From Planctomycetota bacterium (GTDB lineage: Bacteria; Planctomycetota; UBA1135; UBA2386), in the NCBI GenBank assembly GCA_003235605.1, contig QJVU01000225.1, positions 1 through 13,523 on the forward strand: 13,523 nucleotides of DNA. Reading direction: 5' to 3'. Shown in pieces: positions 1 to 7,182 of the stretch; position 1 is the first letter of the stretch, and each line of letters opens with the position of its first letter. A program made the position numbers and the translations under genes. Below the pieces are notes generated by a model. That model was not told the DNA's origin, did no database searches, and was given only the letters and a program-made list of their open reading frames with translations.

Positions 1-52
1 GGAACATCTCCAACAACGTGTCGATTTCCTTGTTGGAGAGGAGCTCCTTCAT
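1..52 (-). CDS. fliM: Flagellar motor switch protein FliM, N-terminal fragment
   Basis: Only the first 17 codons are in the window; the gene runs off the left edge. The visible peptide, MKELLSNKEIDTLLEMF, matches the conserved FliM N-terminal segment with its LS..EID.LL pattern, which in the family is the CheY-P docking peptide. FliM forms the cytoplasmic switch ring with FliG and FliN. The ATG at 52-50 was chosen because no ATG, GTG or TTG lies in frame between it and the fliL stop, 38 nt upstream. No convincing Shine-Dalgarno precedes it, so it may depend on fliL translation. The position directly after fliL matches the usual fliL-fliM order and supports the call despite the short length. 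Confidence 0.8.
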   Translation of the reverse strand, partial: MKELLSNKEIDTLLEMF

Positions 53-90
53 GTGGGTTTGCCAAATACGGTCAGGGTATCGAACTCGTC

Positions 91-639
91 CTACTGGAGG
101 ATGTACTCGGTCCAGAGGATGTCCTCGACGGCGGCGGTCTTTTGCGGAAAGAACGACAGCGTCAACTCGCTGACGAGCATTCTCCGCAGAGCCTGCTTGC
201 CATCGGCGCTCGCGAGAAACCTCTCATCCTGGTTGCTGATCACCATCAAGCAGCGCGAGTAGGCCTGGTTCCAGTAGTCGGTTATTGCCTTGAGCGCCTT
301 CTTCGCCTTGTGCTTGTCCCTCTTGTAGACGAACCGGAAGCCAACGGATGCCGTGATGCGATTGCCTTGCTCGGTCTGCGGGTTCACCCGGAACCTCATG
401 ACGTTCTCATGCTCTACCAGCTCGTACTCCGGAGCCGGGGTCCTGGCGCTTTCCAGTTTCGGGGGTGGTGGCAGGCAGAGCACGACTCCTGCGCCTCCGA
501 GGCCTGCGCCCAGCGCCACGAGGAACATCGCCGAAAGGAACTGTGTCCTCTTCCTGTCATTCAGGGTCGGTGAATCCTCCCAGTCCCCCTGTTCCTGCCC
601 CTGTTCCTGCCACTGTTCCTTCAGCCCCTGTTCCCTCAT
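91..639 (-). CDS. fliL: Flagellar basal body-associated protein FliL
   Basis: A 182-aa single-pass inner-membrane protein that in the family surrounds the stator (MotAB) next to the MS ring and supports torque. Residues 1-31 are a hydrophilic Gln/Glu/Gly-rich cytoplasmic tail made of four-residue repeats (EQGL, KEQW, QEQG, QEQG). Residues about 33-55 are the membrane segment, followed by a PPPP turn. Residues about 70-182 form the periplasmic domain, ending in VEDILWTEYILQ, which resembles the typical FliL C-terminus. The ATG at 639 overlaps the upstream stop as ATGA and has a GGAGGGA Shine-Dalgarno 8 nt upstream (648-654). Longer in-frame starts reaching into the preceding gene are not supported. 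Length is normal for FliL; the repetitive N-tail is unusual. Confidence 0.9.
   Translation of the reverse strand: MREQGLKEQWQEQGQEQGDWEDSPTLNDRKRTQFLSAMFLVALGAGLGGAGVVLCLPPPPKLESARTPAPEYELVEHENVMRFRVNPQTEQGNRITASVGFRFVYKRDKHKAKKALKAITDYWNQAYSRCLMVISNQDERFLASADGKQALRRMLVSELTLSFFPQKTAAVEDILWTEYILQ
586..636 (-). repeat. 12-bp imperfect tandem repeat in the fliL N-terminal coding region
   Basis: On the plus strand the unit CCCCTGTTCCTG occurs at 586-597 and 598-609, then as CCACTGTTCCTT at 610-621. A CAG triplet at 622-624 and a fourth copy, CCCCTGTTCCCT, at 625-636 follow. In fliL these encode (R)EQGL, KEQW, QEQG and QEQG. Unit length is a multiple of three, so gain or loss of copies would change tail length without breaking the frame. 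Confidence 0.8.
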
Positions 640-1442
640 CTGTTGTCTCCCTCCGCCTTGACCCGGACAAGGGTGAGGCGCTTGTCGAGGATCGTGCGGA
701 TCTTGTCGGTGTCCATTGTCTCGAGGATCGCCTCCACCGATTCGTGATCCATGAGCGAGAGGGTCTTGACGGCGCGCGACTCTCCCGCGGTGCCCTGTTT
801 CCACCAAGACAGGATCAAGTCCCGCCCGATCTCCGGATCGAGGTTGGCGATGTTGCGGGCGTTCTCCTTGAGTCCCACCAGCTCGTCTTGCCTCACCAGC
901 AGCACTCTCGTCTGGAACTCCGCTATGCGACGGTCGAGCTTCTCTCGTTCCTGAATTACCTGCTGTATCTGCTGCGTGATCGCTTGCTGCCGTTGCAGCA
1001 CGTCTGCCATCTGGGTATCCAGGTCCCGTTTTTTCTTCTCGAGGACGGCATCCAGGGCCTTCTGCTCCCTCTGCTTCTTCCTGACCGAGCGGATCATCTC
1101 GTCGAGCTCCTCGACGCTCATGTCCGCGTTGACCTTCTTGAACTGGAACAGGCCCGAGGGATACGCCCGGAGCGCCGGGGCCGGCGGCGACTGACGAACA
1201 ATCGACGGGCCATCTCCGACGCCCGGGGACGCGATCCCGCCATCTGCGGTCTTGCCGTTGTCGCCCGTAGGTGCCCCTCCGGAATCGTCCAGGTCTTGGG
1301 GAGGCTTGCTGAACAACCTGCTCAAGATCGGGATGTTCCTCGTCCCCTCGTAGGTCAGCCGGCCCTGGGCCCCCAACAGTCCTACCATCGCACCCAGAAA
1401 GAGAGCGATGCCCGTGAACACCATCAAGACAACGCTCTTCAT
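636..1442 (-). CDS. MotE/YlxF-like flagellar membrane coiled-coil protein
   Basis: A 268-aa protein in the slot occupied by ylxF/motE-type genes, directly after fliJ. Residues about 3-24 are one N-terminal membrane segment. Residues about 45-95 are a Gly/Pro/Asp-rich linker. Residues about 107-185 are a long, charged, Gln-rich coiled coil. Residues about 221-256 contain a short helical element, TLSLMDHESVEAILETMD, resembling the MotE/MgtE-N-like repeat (A..Y..M....AA.IL..M) of that family. MotE is known in rhizobia as a periplasmic partner of motility proteins; YlxF in Bacillus is poorly characterised. The ATG at 1442 overlaps the fliJ stop (ATGA) and has GGGAAGG 7 nt upstream at 1450-1456. 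Family placement rests on architecture and synteny, so no gene symbol is given. Confidence 0.75.
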   Translation of the reverse strand: MKSVVLMVFTGIALFLGAMVGLLGAQGRLTYEGTRNIPILSRLFSKPPQDLDDSGGAPTGDNGKTADGGIASPGVGDGPSIVRQSPPAPALRAYPSGLFQFKKVNADMSVEELDEMIRSVRKKQREQKALDAVLEKKKRDLDTQMADVLQRQQAITQQIQQVIQEREKLDRRIAEFQTRVLLVRQDELVGLKENARNIANLDPEIGRDLILSWWKQGTAGESRAVKTLSLMDHESVEAILETMDTDKIRTILDKRLTLVRVKAEGDNR

Positions 1443-1870
1443 CGGCTGGCCTTCCCGATCAGGAACCTGGTCCGCGCCATCTCGTCCAGCTCTGCTTGTT
1501 CCTGAGCCTCGACTGCCCGTCGCCAACTCTCCAGAAGCCGCGACCGCAGGTTGCTCATGGCCCGGTGATCCACACGGGCATCCTGGTACGCACGACGGGC
1601 GGCATGCACGTGTTGCACGGCCAGCTCCATGCGCCTGGCGACGTGATGGCGTCGGCGGACCAGGCCCGCTTCCAGGGCATGAGCGAGAGCAGAGGCACTG
1701 CCCGCAACCCCATCCTCGCGACATGCTGCCAGGTTCAGTTCCAGACTCCGCATCTCCTCGGTCAGCACGGTCAGCACGGACAGGGTTTCCGCGAGCCTAC
1801 GTCGAGCCGCACGCTCCCCATGGGCGCGTAGCTTGAGCACCTTGGCAAGACGGAAACGGAAACGCCTCAT
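1439..1870 (-). CDS. fliJ: Flagellar export chaperone FliJ
   Basis: A 143-aa, Arg/Glu/Ala-rich, almost wholly alpha-helical protein predicted to form the two-helix antiparallel coiled coil of FliJ. The N-terminus (MRRFRFRLAKVLKLRAHGE) matches the family opening F.F.L..vL..R...E. The C-terminal segment QAELDEMARTRF matches the conserved FliJ end. FliJ is the central stalk of the export ATPase, sitting in the FliI hexamer and escorting export substrates to FlhA. The ATG at 1870 lies 3 nt after the fliI stop, and the 3' end overlaps the MotE-like gene as ATGA. No strong Shine-Dalgarno is visible, which suggests translational coupling. Sequence conservation in this family is low, so position after fliI carries much of the weight. 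Confidence 0.88.
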   Translation of the reverse strand: MRRFRFRLAKVLKLRAHGERAARRRLAETLSVLTVLTEEMRSLELNLAACREDGVAGSASALAHALEAGLVRRRHHVARRMELAVQHVHAARRAYQDARVDHRAMSNLRSRLLESWRRAVEAQEQAELDEMARTRFLIGKASR

Positions 1871-1873
1871 CGT

Positions 1874-3220
1874 CTATTCATCGGCCATGGCATGGGAGAT
1901 CATGGAGCCTGGGAGGCCGTTGGTGGCCAGCTGGCGGAGGCGTTCCAGCGTCGACTGGAAGCTGCGGGATTCGTGGCCGTGGTAGAGAAGGTCCTCGACA
2001 CCCTCGATCTTCTCCATCGCAGTGTCCAACATGGAGTCTGCGCCCTTCTGGTACGCCCCGACCTGCACGAGATCGCGGTTCTCCTCGTAGTGCGCGAGCC
2101 ACTGTCGTACTTTCCGTGCACACTCGACATGTTCGGCTGATGCAACATCCGCCATGAGGCGGCTGACCGACGACAAAACATCCACCGCCGGAAACCGGCC
2201 ACGGGCGGCTATTTGGCGGCTCAGCACGATGTGACCGTCGAGGTAGCCCCGCATGGCGTCCGAGACCGGCTCGTTCAGATCATCACCTTCGACCAAGACG
2301 GTGAGCAGGCCGGTGATGCTGCCACGGCCGTCGTTGCCCATGCGCTCGACCAGTCGTGGCAGGTACGCAAACAGCGAGGGCGGGTATCCACGCAGCGTGG
2401 GTGGCTCGCCGGCGGCCAAGCCAATCTCTCGGGCTGCACCCGCGAAGCGGGTCACCGAGTCCATGGTGAACATGACGTTCAGGCCCTGGGCTCGGAAGGC
2501 CTCTGCGATGGTCACAGCCGTGAAGGCACCCTTGAACCGCAGCATGGGAGGGCTGTCGCTTGTGGCGACCACGACCACGCTCTTTCGCAAGCCCTCGGCG
2601 CCGAGCACCTGGTCGAGAAAATCCCGAACTTCTCGACCGCGTTCACCGATCAACGCGATGACGTTGACATCGGCATTGCCGTCACGGGCAATCATGCCCA
2701 GCAGGGTGCTCTTGCCGACACCCGACCCCGCGAAGATCCCTATGCGCTGACCACGACCACAGGTCAAGAAGCCGTCGATTGCCGCGATGCCGGTGGGCAT
2801 GGCCTCATTGATGGGTTGACGGGTCAAGGCTGCCGGTGCCGACGCCACGACCGGCTGCTCCACGCCGATGAGCGGCGGTCCGCCGTCAATGGGTCGGCCC
2901 AGCGCATCGACCACCCGACCAAGAAGTGCGTTGCCGGTGGTCACGGTCAACGGCCGTCCTTGATGCGTGACATTGTCGAAGGGCGCGATGCCGCTCATCT
3001 CCCCCAACGGCATCAGCATGGTGACCCCATCCCGGAAGCCAACAACCTCGGCGATGATGTCCCTGGCCGCAGCGTGTATCGTGCACAGGTCGCCGCCGGC
3101 GGCCCGGATACCGGCCACCTCCACGCTGATCCCTACGAGGCCACGGACCTGACCCTGTCCGACCGGCCGGTTCTCGGCAATCCCGGACTGGATCAGGGAC
3201 CGCAGCTTGTCAGGAAGCAC
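1874..3220 (-). CDS. fliI: Flagellum-specific ATP synthase (export ATPase) FliI
   Basis: A 448-aa hexameric ATPase, related to F1-beta, that energises the flagellar type III export gate. The Walker A motif AGSGVGKS is at 164-171, the catalytic-Glu segment IGERGREVRDF at 191-201 and the Walker B region VMFTMDS at 249-255. Family stretches GYPPSLFAYLPRLVERMG (278-295) and VEGDDLNEP (310-318) are intact. All key catalytic residues are present. The frame stays open well upstream, but the start is set at GTG 3220-3218. It has GGGAGG 6 nt upstream (3227-3232), gives a normal family length, and overlaps the 3' end of fliH by only 11 nt. FliH and FliJ, its usual partners, flank it. Confidence 0.96.
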   Translation of the reverse strand: MLPDKLRSLIQSGIAENRPVGQGQVRGLVGISVEVAGIRAAGGDLCTIHAAARDIIAEVVGFRDGVTMLMPLGEMSGIAPFDNVTHQGRPLTVTTGNALLGRVVDALGRPIDGGPPLIGVEQPVVASAPAALTRQPINEAMPTGIAAIDGFLTCGRGQRIGIFAGSGVGKSTLLGMIARDGNADVNVIALIGERGREVRDFLDQVLGAEGLRKSVVVVATSDSPPMLRFKGAFTAVTIAEAFRAQGLNVMFTMDSVTRFAGAAREIGLAAGEPPTLRGYPPSLFAYLPRLVERMGNDGRGSITGLLTVLVEGDDLNEPVSDAMRGYLDGHIVLSRQIAARGRFPAVDVLSSVSRLMADVASAEHVECARKVRQWLAHYEENRDLVQVGAYQKGADSMLDTAMEKIEGVEDLLYHGHESRSFQSTLERLRQLATNGLPGSMISHAMADE

Positions 3221-3812
3221 CCTTTGCCTCCCGCATGGCACCGCGCAGCTCCTGGGAAATGCGGGCCAGCACCTCCTCGGGGTCGTACGCCAGGCGGCCG
3301 GCGTCGGTTTCCACCCGCACGCGGCCGTGCGCCAGGCTCGGATCAGGCAGGAATTCGACCTGCTGCATTCGCGCACGAATGTCGGCGTGCTCATCGAGGC
3401 TCTGGACCACGGTGCTCAAATCGTCTGGCGAAAGCCGAACGCGCAGCTGGCTGACCCCGGGGCCACCAACAGCGTGGTCGAGGCAGCGCCTGACCACCGC
3501 GGTCGTATCCACGAGCCCCTGCTCCAGCGCCGATCCCACGACTTCTCGCGCCACAGCAAGCCCGATCTCGGTGGCAAGGTCAGACACCTCTTCCAGGTTC
3601 CCTGTCACGAGCCCGGGAATGCTCGCCAGCTGACGCTCGATGTTCCCAACACAGGCGACCAGCGCCTCCCGGGCGGCAGCGTCCTGTTGGGCTTTCTGTG
3701 CCAGGCCCGACAACTGCTGGCGTCGCCGCTCACCCGCAGATCGCTCATCCTGGGCAGTGTGGAGCCGCAAGGCTCGCACGCGGCGGGACATTGTGACTCG
3801 AACCAAGCTCAC
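3210..3812 (-). CDS. fliH: Flagellar assembly protein FliH
   Basis: A 200-aa protein that regulates the export ATPase; in the family it forms a peripheral stalk that links FliI to the switch complex. Residues about 10-65 are charged and helical. The C-terminal part contains the E/V-type stalk-like domain, with EIGLAVAREVVGSAL at 82-96, RVRLSPDDL at 124-132 and GRVRVETDAGRLAYDPEE at 163-180, as in FliH. The chosen start is GTG 3812-3810, which overlaps the fliG stop as GTGA and has AGGAG 5 nt upstream (3818-3822). An ATG at 3791 would give a protein seven residues shorter and is the only real alternative. The 3' end overlaps fliI by 11 nt. Confidence 0.9.
   Translation of the reverse strand: MSLVRVTMSRRVRALRLHTAQDERSAGERRRQQLSGLAQKAQQDAAAREALVACVGNIERQLASIPGLVTGNLEEVSDLATEIGLAVAREVVGSALEQGLVDTTAVVRRCLDHAVGGPGVSQLRVRLSPDDLSTVVQSLDEHADIRARMQQVEFLPDPSLAHGRVRVETDAGRLAYDPEEVLARISQELRGAMREAKGAS
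3227..3232 (-). promoter_or_regulatory. Ribosome binding site of fliI
   Basis: GGGAGG on the minus strand, 6 nt before the GTG at 3220. It lies inside the 3' end of fliH and decides the GTG start over the longer upstream open frame. Confidence 0.7.
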
Positions 3813-4828
3813 ACCATCTCCTCTCCGAGGTCGACTGCCGCGAGCTCTCCCCTCTCCAGCAGATCGCGGACCACCATGAGGATCTGCTGCTGTGCCTCCA
3901 TCACCTCGCTCAGCGGCATGGGCCCCAGTGAATCCCGCTCCTCGGCAACCACCTCGCCAGCTCCCTGGGAGAGATTGTCGAAGAACGTTTCTTCCACGGC
4001 TGGTGGGGCAGCCTTCAGGGCAATGGCCAAGGTGCGTGTGTCGATCTCGCCGAGCACCTTCTGGACCGATCTTCGCTCGAGGGTGGCGAGGTCGTTGAAG
4101 GTGAACATCTGTTCCCGGATGGCGTTGGCGATCTCCTCGCTCACCTCTCCGACCCCCTCCAGGATCTCCTTCTCACCACCCCTCATGTGGTTCAGGATCT
4201 GCGCGGCAGCCTGAACCCACTTCTTCGGATCAGAGCGCTCGCTCGTGAGTCCGAGGTTCTTGACCTTCACGCGGATCACGTCCAGCACCCGCTGCACGAC
4301 GTCCGGCGGTGCCCGATCCAAGGTGGCCACGCGGTACATGAGGTCCGAACGCGAATCCAATGGAAAGTGGCCAAGCACCTCGCCAGCCTTGGCCCTGTCC
4401 AGATTGGCGAGGAACACCGCCGCAATCTGCGGGTGTTCCTCGATCAGGATGTCGGCAAGGTCCGGGGCCGGCAAAGCCTCGAAAGCCGCGAACGGGCGGC
4501 GGCTGAGGGTATCACGGCCGGCCTTGCTGACCACGTCTCGGGCGCGCGCCTCGCCGAACGCCTTTACCAGGACATCCTCCGCAGAACCACCCACGTCGCC
4601 GAGAGCCGTGTCCCCCCTGCGCAACCGACGAATCGCCTGTTTCATGGTGGTCGTCACGGTCACGTTGTCGACGGGCGCTTCCTGAAGTTCCCTCATCGCC
4701 CTGGTGATGCTCTCCACCATGTCTTCAGGGAGGTCACGCAGAACCCTCGCCGCCAGGTCCTGCTCGATGCTCAACAACAGGATGGCGATCTGCTTCGCCA
4801 CGCCCAGCTTCACCGCCCCTCCTGCCAT
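3809..4828 (-). CDS. fliG: Flagellar motor switch protein FliG
   Basis: A 339-aa rotor protein that couples stator force to the MS ring. The N-terminal domain (about 5-100) binds the FliF C-terminus. The middle domain carries the EHPQ motif (EEHPQIAAVFLANL, 130-143). The C-terminal domain carries MFTF (241-244), followed by the torque helix region and GPMPLSEV (302-309). K272 and the acidic pair E296/E297 occupy the positions of E. coli K264 and D288/D289. By my alignment the equivalents of E. coli R281 and R297 are G289 and P305, so two usual charges are absent. The ATG at 4828 lies 2 nt after the fliF stop; the longer upstream open frame runs through fliF and is not used. Length is normal for the family. 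Confidence 0.96.
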   Translation of the reverse strand: MAGGAVKLGVAKQIAILLLSIEQDLAARVLRDLPEDMVESITRAMRELQEAPVDNVTVTTTMKQAIRRLRRGDTALGDVGGSAEDVLVKAFGEARARDVVSKAGRDTLSRRPFAAFEALPAPDLADILIEEHPQIAAVFLANLDRAKAGEVLGHFPLDSRSDLMYRVATLDRAPPDVVQRVLDVIRVKVKNLGLTSERSDPKKWVQAAAQILNHMRGGEKEILEGVGEVSEEIANAIREQMFTFNDLATLERRSVQKVLGEIDTRTLAIALKAAPPAVEETFFDNLSQGAGEVVAEERDSLGPMPLSEVMEAQQQILMVVRDLLERGELAAVDLGEEMV

Positions 4829-4830
4829 CG

Positions 4831-6378
4831 CTAGATCTTCTGCTCCGCCAACCACCTCTCGAGCATGCGCGAGATGGTCGCAGGGTCCTCGCTGATGGCG
4901 CGCTCGATCTCCCCACGCATCCGTTTTGCGGCCTCTTCCGGCGACAGGTTCTCGTCGTCGAGGTCTTGGATGTCCTTGACCGAAGCGCCCAACCTGCCCG
5001 TCACCGGCGCCGGTGAGACCGATGACCGCTTGAGCAGGCTCCTCAGGAACAGGAGCACGAGCGCCAGCCCAATCAACTGACCGAGGATTGGCAGGTACTG
5101 CAGCCATGAGGATGGCTCTCCTGCTCCGATCGCGACCAATCCAGGAATTTCCGGCATGGCCGCAACTGCCACTTCCGGCGGGAACGCGCAGATGAACGGT
5201 TCCACATCCCTCTTTGGGCCATCCCGTGCTTCCTCCCAGCCGATGGCATTCATGACCACGGCCTTGATGTCATCCTTCTGGCTGGCGATGGCCCTGTCGA
5301 TCGTGAGTCCCAGGGTCATCTTCTTGATCCTGGGCGCCATGAGTCCCTCGATGATCGTGCCGAGCTTCGAGTCGTACTTCTTGTCGCTCGTCGTGCTCCT
5401 CAGGCGCTCGCCCTGACCACCCCTGCTGCCCTCGGACTTCGGCTGGGTGCCGGACACCTCGTTGGTGATGCTGGGGTCGCCACCAACGCTCTTGACCGCA
5501 CCCTTCTTGTCTTCCTTGGTGGTGCGCTCTTCCGTCAACACCGGCTCCGGCGGGATGTAGCTCTTCCGCGCGCTCGTGTACTCTGGATCAAGGAACACGA
5601 CGACCGCCACCCGCACCTTGTCTCGCAACGGACCCAACAGTCGCAGAGCTTTCTCCTCGTAGACCGCCTCCAGCTCCCTCTCCTGTCTCCGGAAACCCGA
5701 ACCGTCGGTGTTCGGGCTGTCGGGGTTCAGCTTGAACGTGGCCTTGGTGACCATGTCGATGATGGTGACGTTCTCCGGGGGCAGACCGATGGTGCTGGCC
5801 ACGGTTTCCACGGCACTGTGCGCCACGCGCTGGAAGCTCACCGCGGGGGCGACGCGCACCAGCGCCGTTGCCCTCGGTTCCGATGCCCTGTCGTCGGCTC
5901 GAAACACCGACCGCCGCGGTTTGCTCGCGCTCACCAAGGCATCCTGCACCCCCTGCATGCCCATCAGCGCCGTGGCCGCATCCCTCTGCAGCCGCCGGAG
6001 TCGCGCCGCGGCACGGTCCTCGGCGCTGCTGGTCATCGAGTCGAAGATGCCTTTCTCTTCTGCCCTGGAAGCGCTGACTCCCTTGCGGCTGAGGGCGCTG
6101 CGCGCCCGCGGATGGTCCTCCCTGTCCACCAGCACCTGACGGCCCACGACCTTGTATGGTACGCCACTCTCCTCGAGAGCCTTCTCGGCCTCCATGACAT
6201 GCGTCTCCTCACCGGAGGTCAAGACCATCATGGTGGGTTGGCTCGAGTACCAAATGATCGCGCCAATGCCGACCGCCGTGGCCAGGAGAACGGCTGCGAT
6301 CGTCAGACGCTGGCCGGCATCGAGGCGTGCCGAGATGGCGTTCAGCTGGCGCAGTATGTCAGACAGGAACTGGGGCAT
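4831..6378 (-). CDS. fliF: Flagellar MS-ring protein FliF
   Basis: A 515-aa two-pass inner-membrane protein that oligomerises into the MS ring, the platform for rotor and export gate. Transmembrane helix 1 is at about 25-44. Ring-building motifs 1 and 2 span about 50-215, including the segment with GVPYKV (72-77) and GLPPENVTIIDM (198-209). A long charged beta-collar insertion within the RBM3 region (about 225-345) includes SYIPPEPVLTEERTT. Transmembrane helix 2 is at about 428-448. The cytoplasmic tail ends in ISEDPATISRMLERWLAE (495-512), the FliG-binding peptide. The ATG at 6378 lies 3 nt after the fliE stop. No internal stop or truncation is seen. Confidence 0.96.
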   Translation of the reverse strand: MPQFLSDILRQLNAISARLDAGQRLTIAAVLLATAVGIGAIIWYSSQPTMMVLTSGEETHVMEAEKALEESGVPYKVVGRQVLVDREDHPRARSALSRKGVSASRAEEKGIFDSMTSSAEDRAAARLRRLQRDAATALMGMQGVQDALVSASKPRRSVFRADDRASEPRATALVRVAPAVSFQRVAHSAVETVASTIGLPPENVTIIDMVTKATFKLNPDSPNTDGSGFRRQERELEAVYEEKALRLLGPLRDKVRVAVVVFLDPEYTSARKSYIPPEPVLTEERTTKEDKKGAVKSVGGDPSITNEVSGTQPKSEGSRGGQGERLRSTTSDKKYDSKLGTIIEGLMAPRIKKMTLGLTIDRAIASQKDDIKAVVMNAIGWEEARDGPKRDVEPFICAFPPEVAVAAMPEIPGLVAIGAGEPSSWLQYLPILGQLIGLALVLLFLRSLLKRSSVSPAPVTGRLGASVKDIQDLDDENLSPEEAAKRMRGEIERAISEDPATISRMLERWLAEQKI

Positions 6379-6381
6379 GGA

Positions 6382-6705
6382 TCACTGGACCGATCGTGAC
6401 AGGGTCTGCCAGGCTTCCAGGAGCTTGTTGCGGACCTCCAGCATGAGGTTGAAGGCCACCTCGCTCTTGCCGACCGCGATCATGAGGTCGTGGACCTCGA
6501 CATGCTCGCCACGGGCCAGAGCTTCGTACTTGGAATCAGCGTCCTGCTGGAGGTCGCGCACCTGTTCGACAGCGTTGCTCAGAGCCTCCTCGAACAGTCG
6601 CCCCGGACCCTTGTCGACATGGAGACCGGGTTCACCGGAACCGCCGGGTTCACCGATGAGGCGAGGCCTGAGCTGAGCCGGTCCGGGGATATCCAGGCTG
6701 CTCAT
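6382..6705 (-). CDS. fliE: Flagellar hook-basal body complex protein FliE
   Basis: A 107-aa export substrate that joins the MS ring to the proximal rod and is thought to be the first rod component assembled. The C-terminal two-thirds is typical: FEEALSNAVEQV (38-49), LARGEHVEVHDLMIA (63-77) and AVGKSEVAFNLMLEVRNK (77-94), the family signature. The N-terminus (1-35) is a Gly/Pro-rich unstructured stretch with a duplicated GEPG motif (18-21 and 24-27). The ATG at 6705 is 6 nt after the flgC stop, with only a weak GGCGGG-type sequence upstream. Confidence 0.95.
   Translation of the reverse strand: MSSLDIPGPAQLRPRLIGEPGGSGEPGLHVDKGPGRLFEEALSNAVEQVRDLQQDADSKYEALARGEHVEVHDLMIAVGKSEVAFNLMLEVRNKLLEAWQTLSRSVQ
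6626..6655. repeat. 12-bp direct repeat within fliE
   Basis: CCGGGTTCACCG occurs exactly at 6626-6637 and again at 6644-6655, an 18-bp period. On the minus strand it encodes the two GEPG motifs of the FliE N-terminal tail. Confidence 0.7.
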
Positions 6706-6711
6706 ACGCCG

Positions 6712-7182
6712 CTACCCGCCGATGTTCTGCACCGTTGCCTGCAGCATGCTGCGATAGCTGCGCAGAGCCGAGAGGTTTGCCTGGAAGCTGCGGTTGATGA
6801 TCGACATGTCGACAAGCTCCCTGAACATGTCGACATTGGATCGCAAGACGTAGCCGTCGATGGCTTGGGGGTGATTCGGCGCATAGACTGGCTCGAAGGG
6901 GGTCTGCGAGTCGGTGTAGACCTCACTCACCCGCACCCCGGTGGCCAGTCCTTCGCTGCCGGCAATGCCGCGCAGGGTCCCACGGTTGGTGCCATCCAGA
7001 ACCTCCTCGAAGATGACACCGCGCCGCTGATAGGGCAGCCTCAGCACGTTGCCCGTGCTGTTCATGTTGGCGAGGTTGACCGCGACGATCTCGGAACGCT
7101 GCATCTCGGCTCGCAGCGCCGAGCTCGCAATGTCGAAGCCGTGGAAGATCCCTTTCATCGGGTCTGGGTCCATTTCCATCAC
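6712..7182 (-). CDS. flgC: Flagellar basal-body proximal rod protein FlgC
   Basis: A 156-aa (from GTG) proximal rod protein exported through the flagellar type III system. FHGFDIASSALRAEMQRSE (13-31) and VNLANMNSTGN (35-45) match the rod/hook N-terminal motif (normally NiANvnT). The C-terminal helix RSFQANLSALRSYRSMLQAT (131-150) is the conserved D0 partner. The start is uncertain. GTG 7182 overlaps the flgB stop as GTGA and ATG 7179 as TGATG, while ATG 7173 has the best-placed (weak) Shine-Dalgarno. ATG 7158 gives the N-terminus closest to family members. All share the same frame, so only up to eight residues are in question. Confidence 0.94.
   Translation of the reverse strand: MMEMDPDPMKGIFHGFDIASSALRAEMQRSEIVAVNLANMNSTGNVLRLPYQRRGVIFEEVLDGTNRGTLRGIAGSEGLATGVRVSEVYTDSQTPFEPVYAPNHPQAIDGYVLRSNVDMFRELVDMSIINRSFQANLSALRSYRSMLQATVQNIGG

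Noticed and set aside
465..1505. Plus-strand open frame of 346 codons across fliL, the MotE-like gene and fliJ
   Set aside because: It is antisense to genes with clear motifs, Shine-Dalgarno sites and ATGA junctions, with Arg/Leu/Pro-rich composition and no motif.
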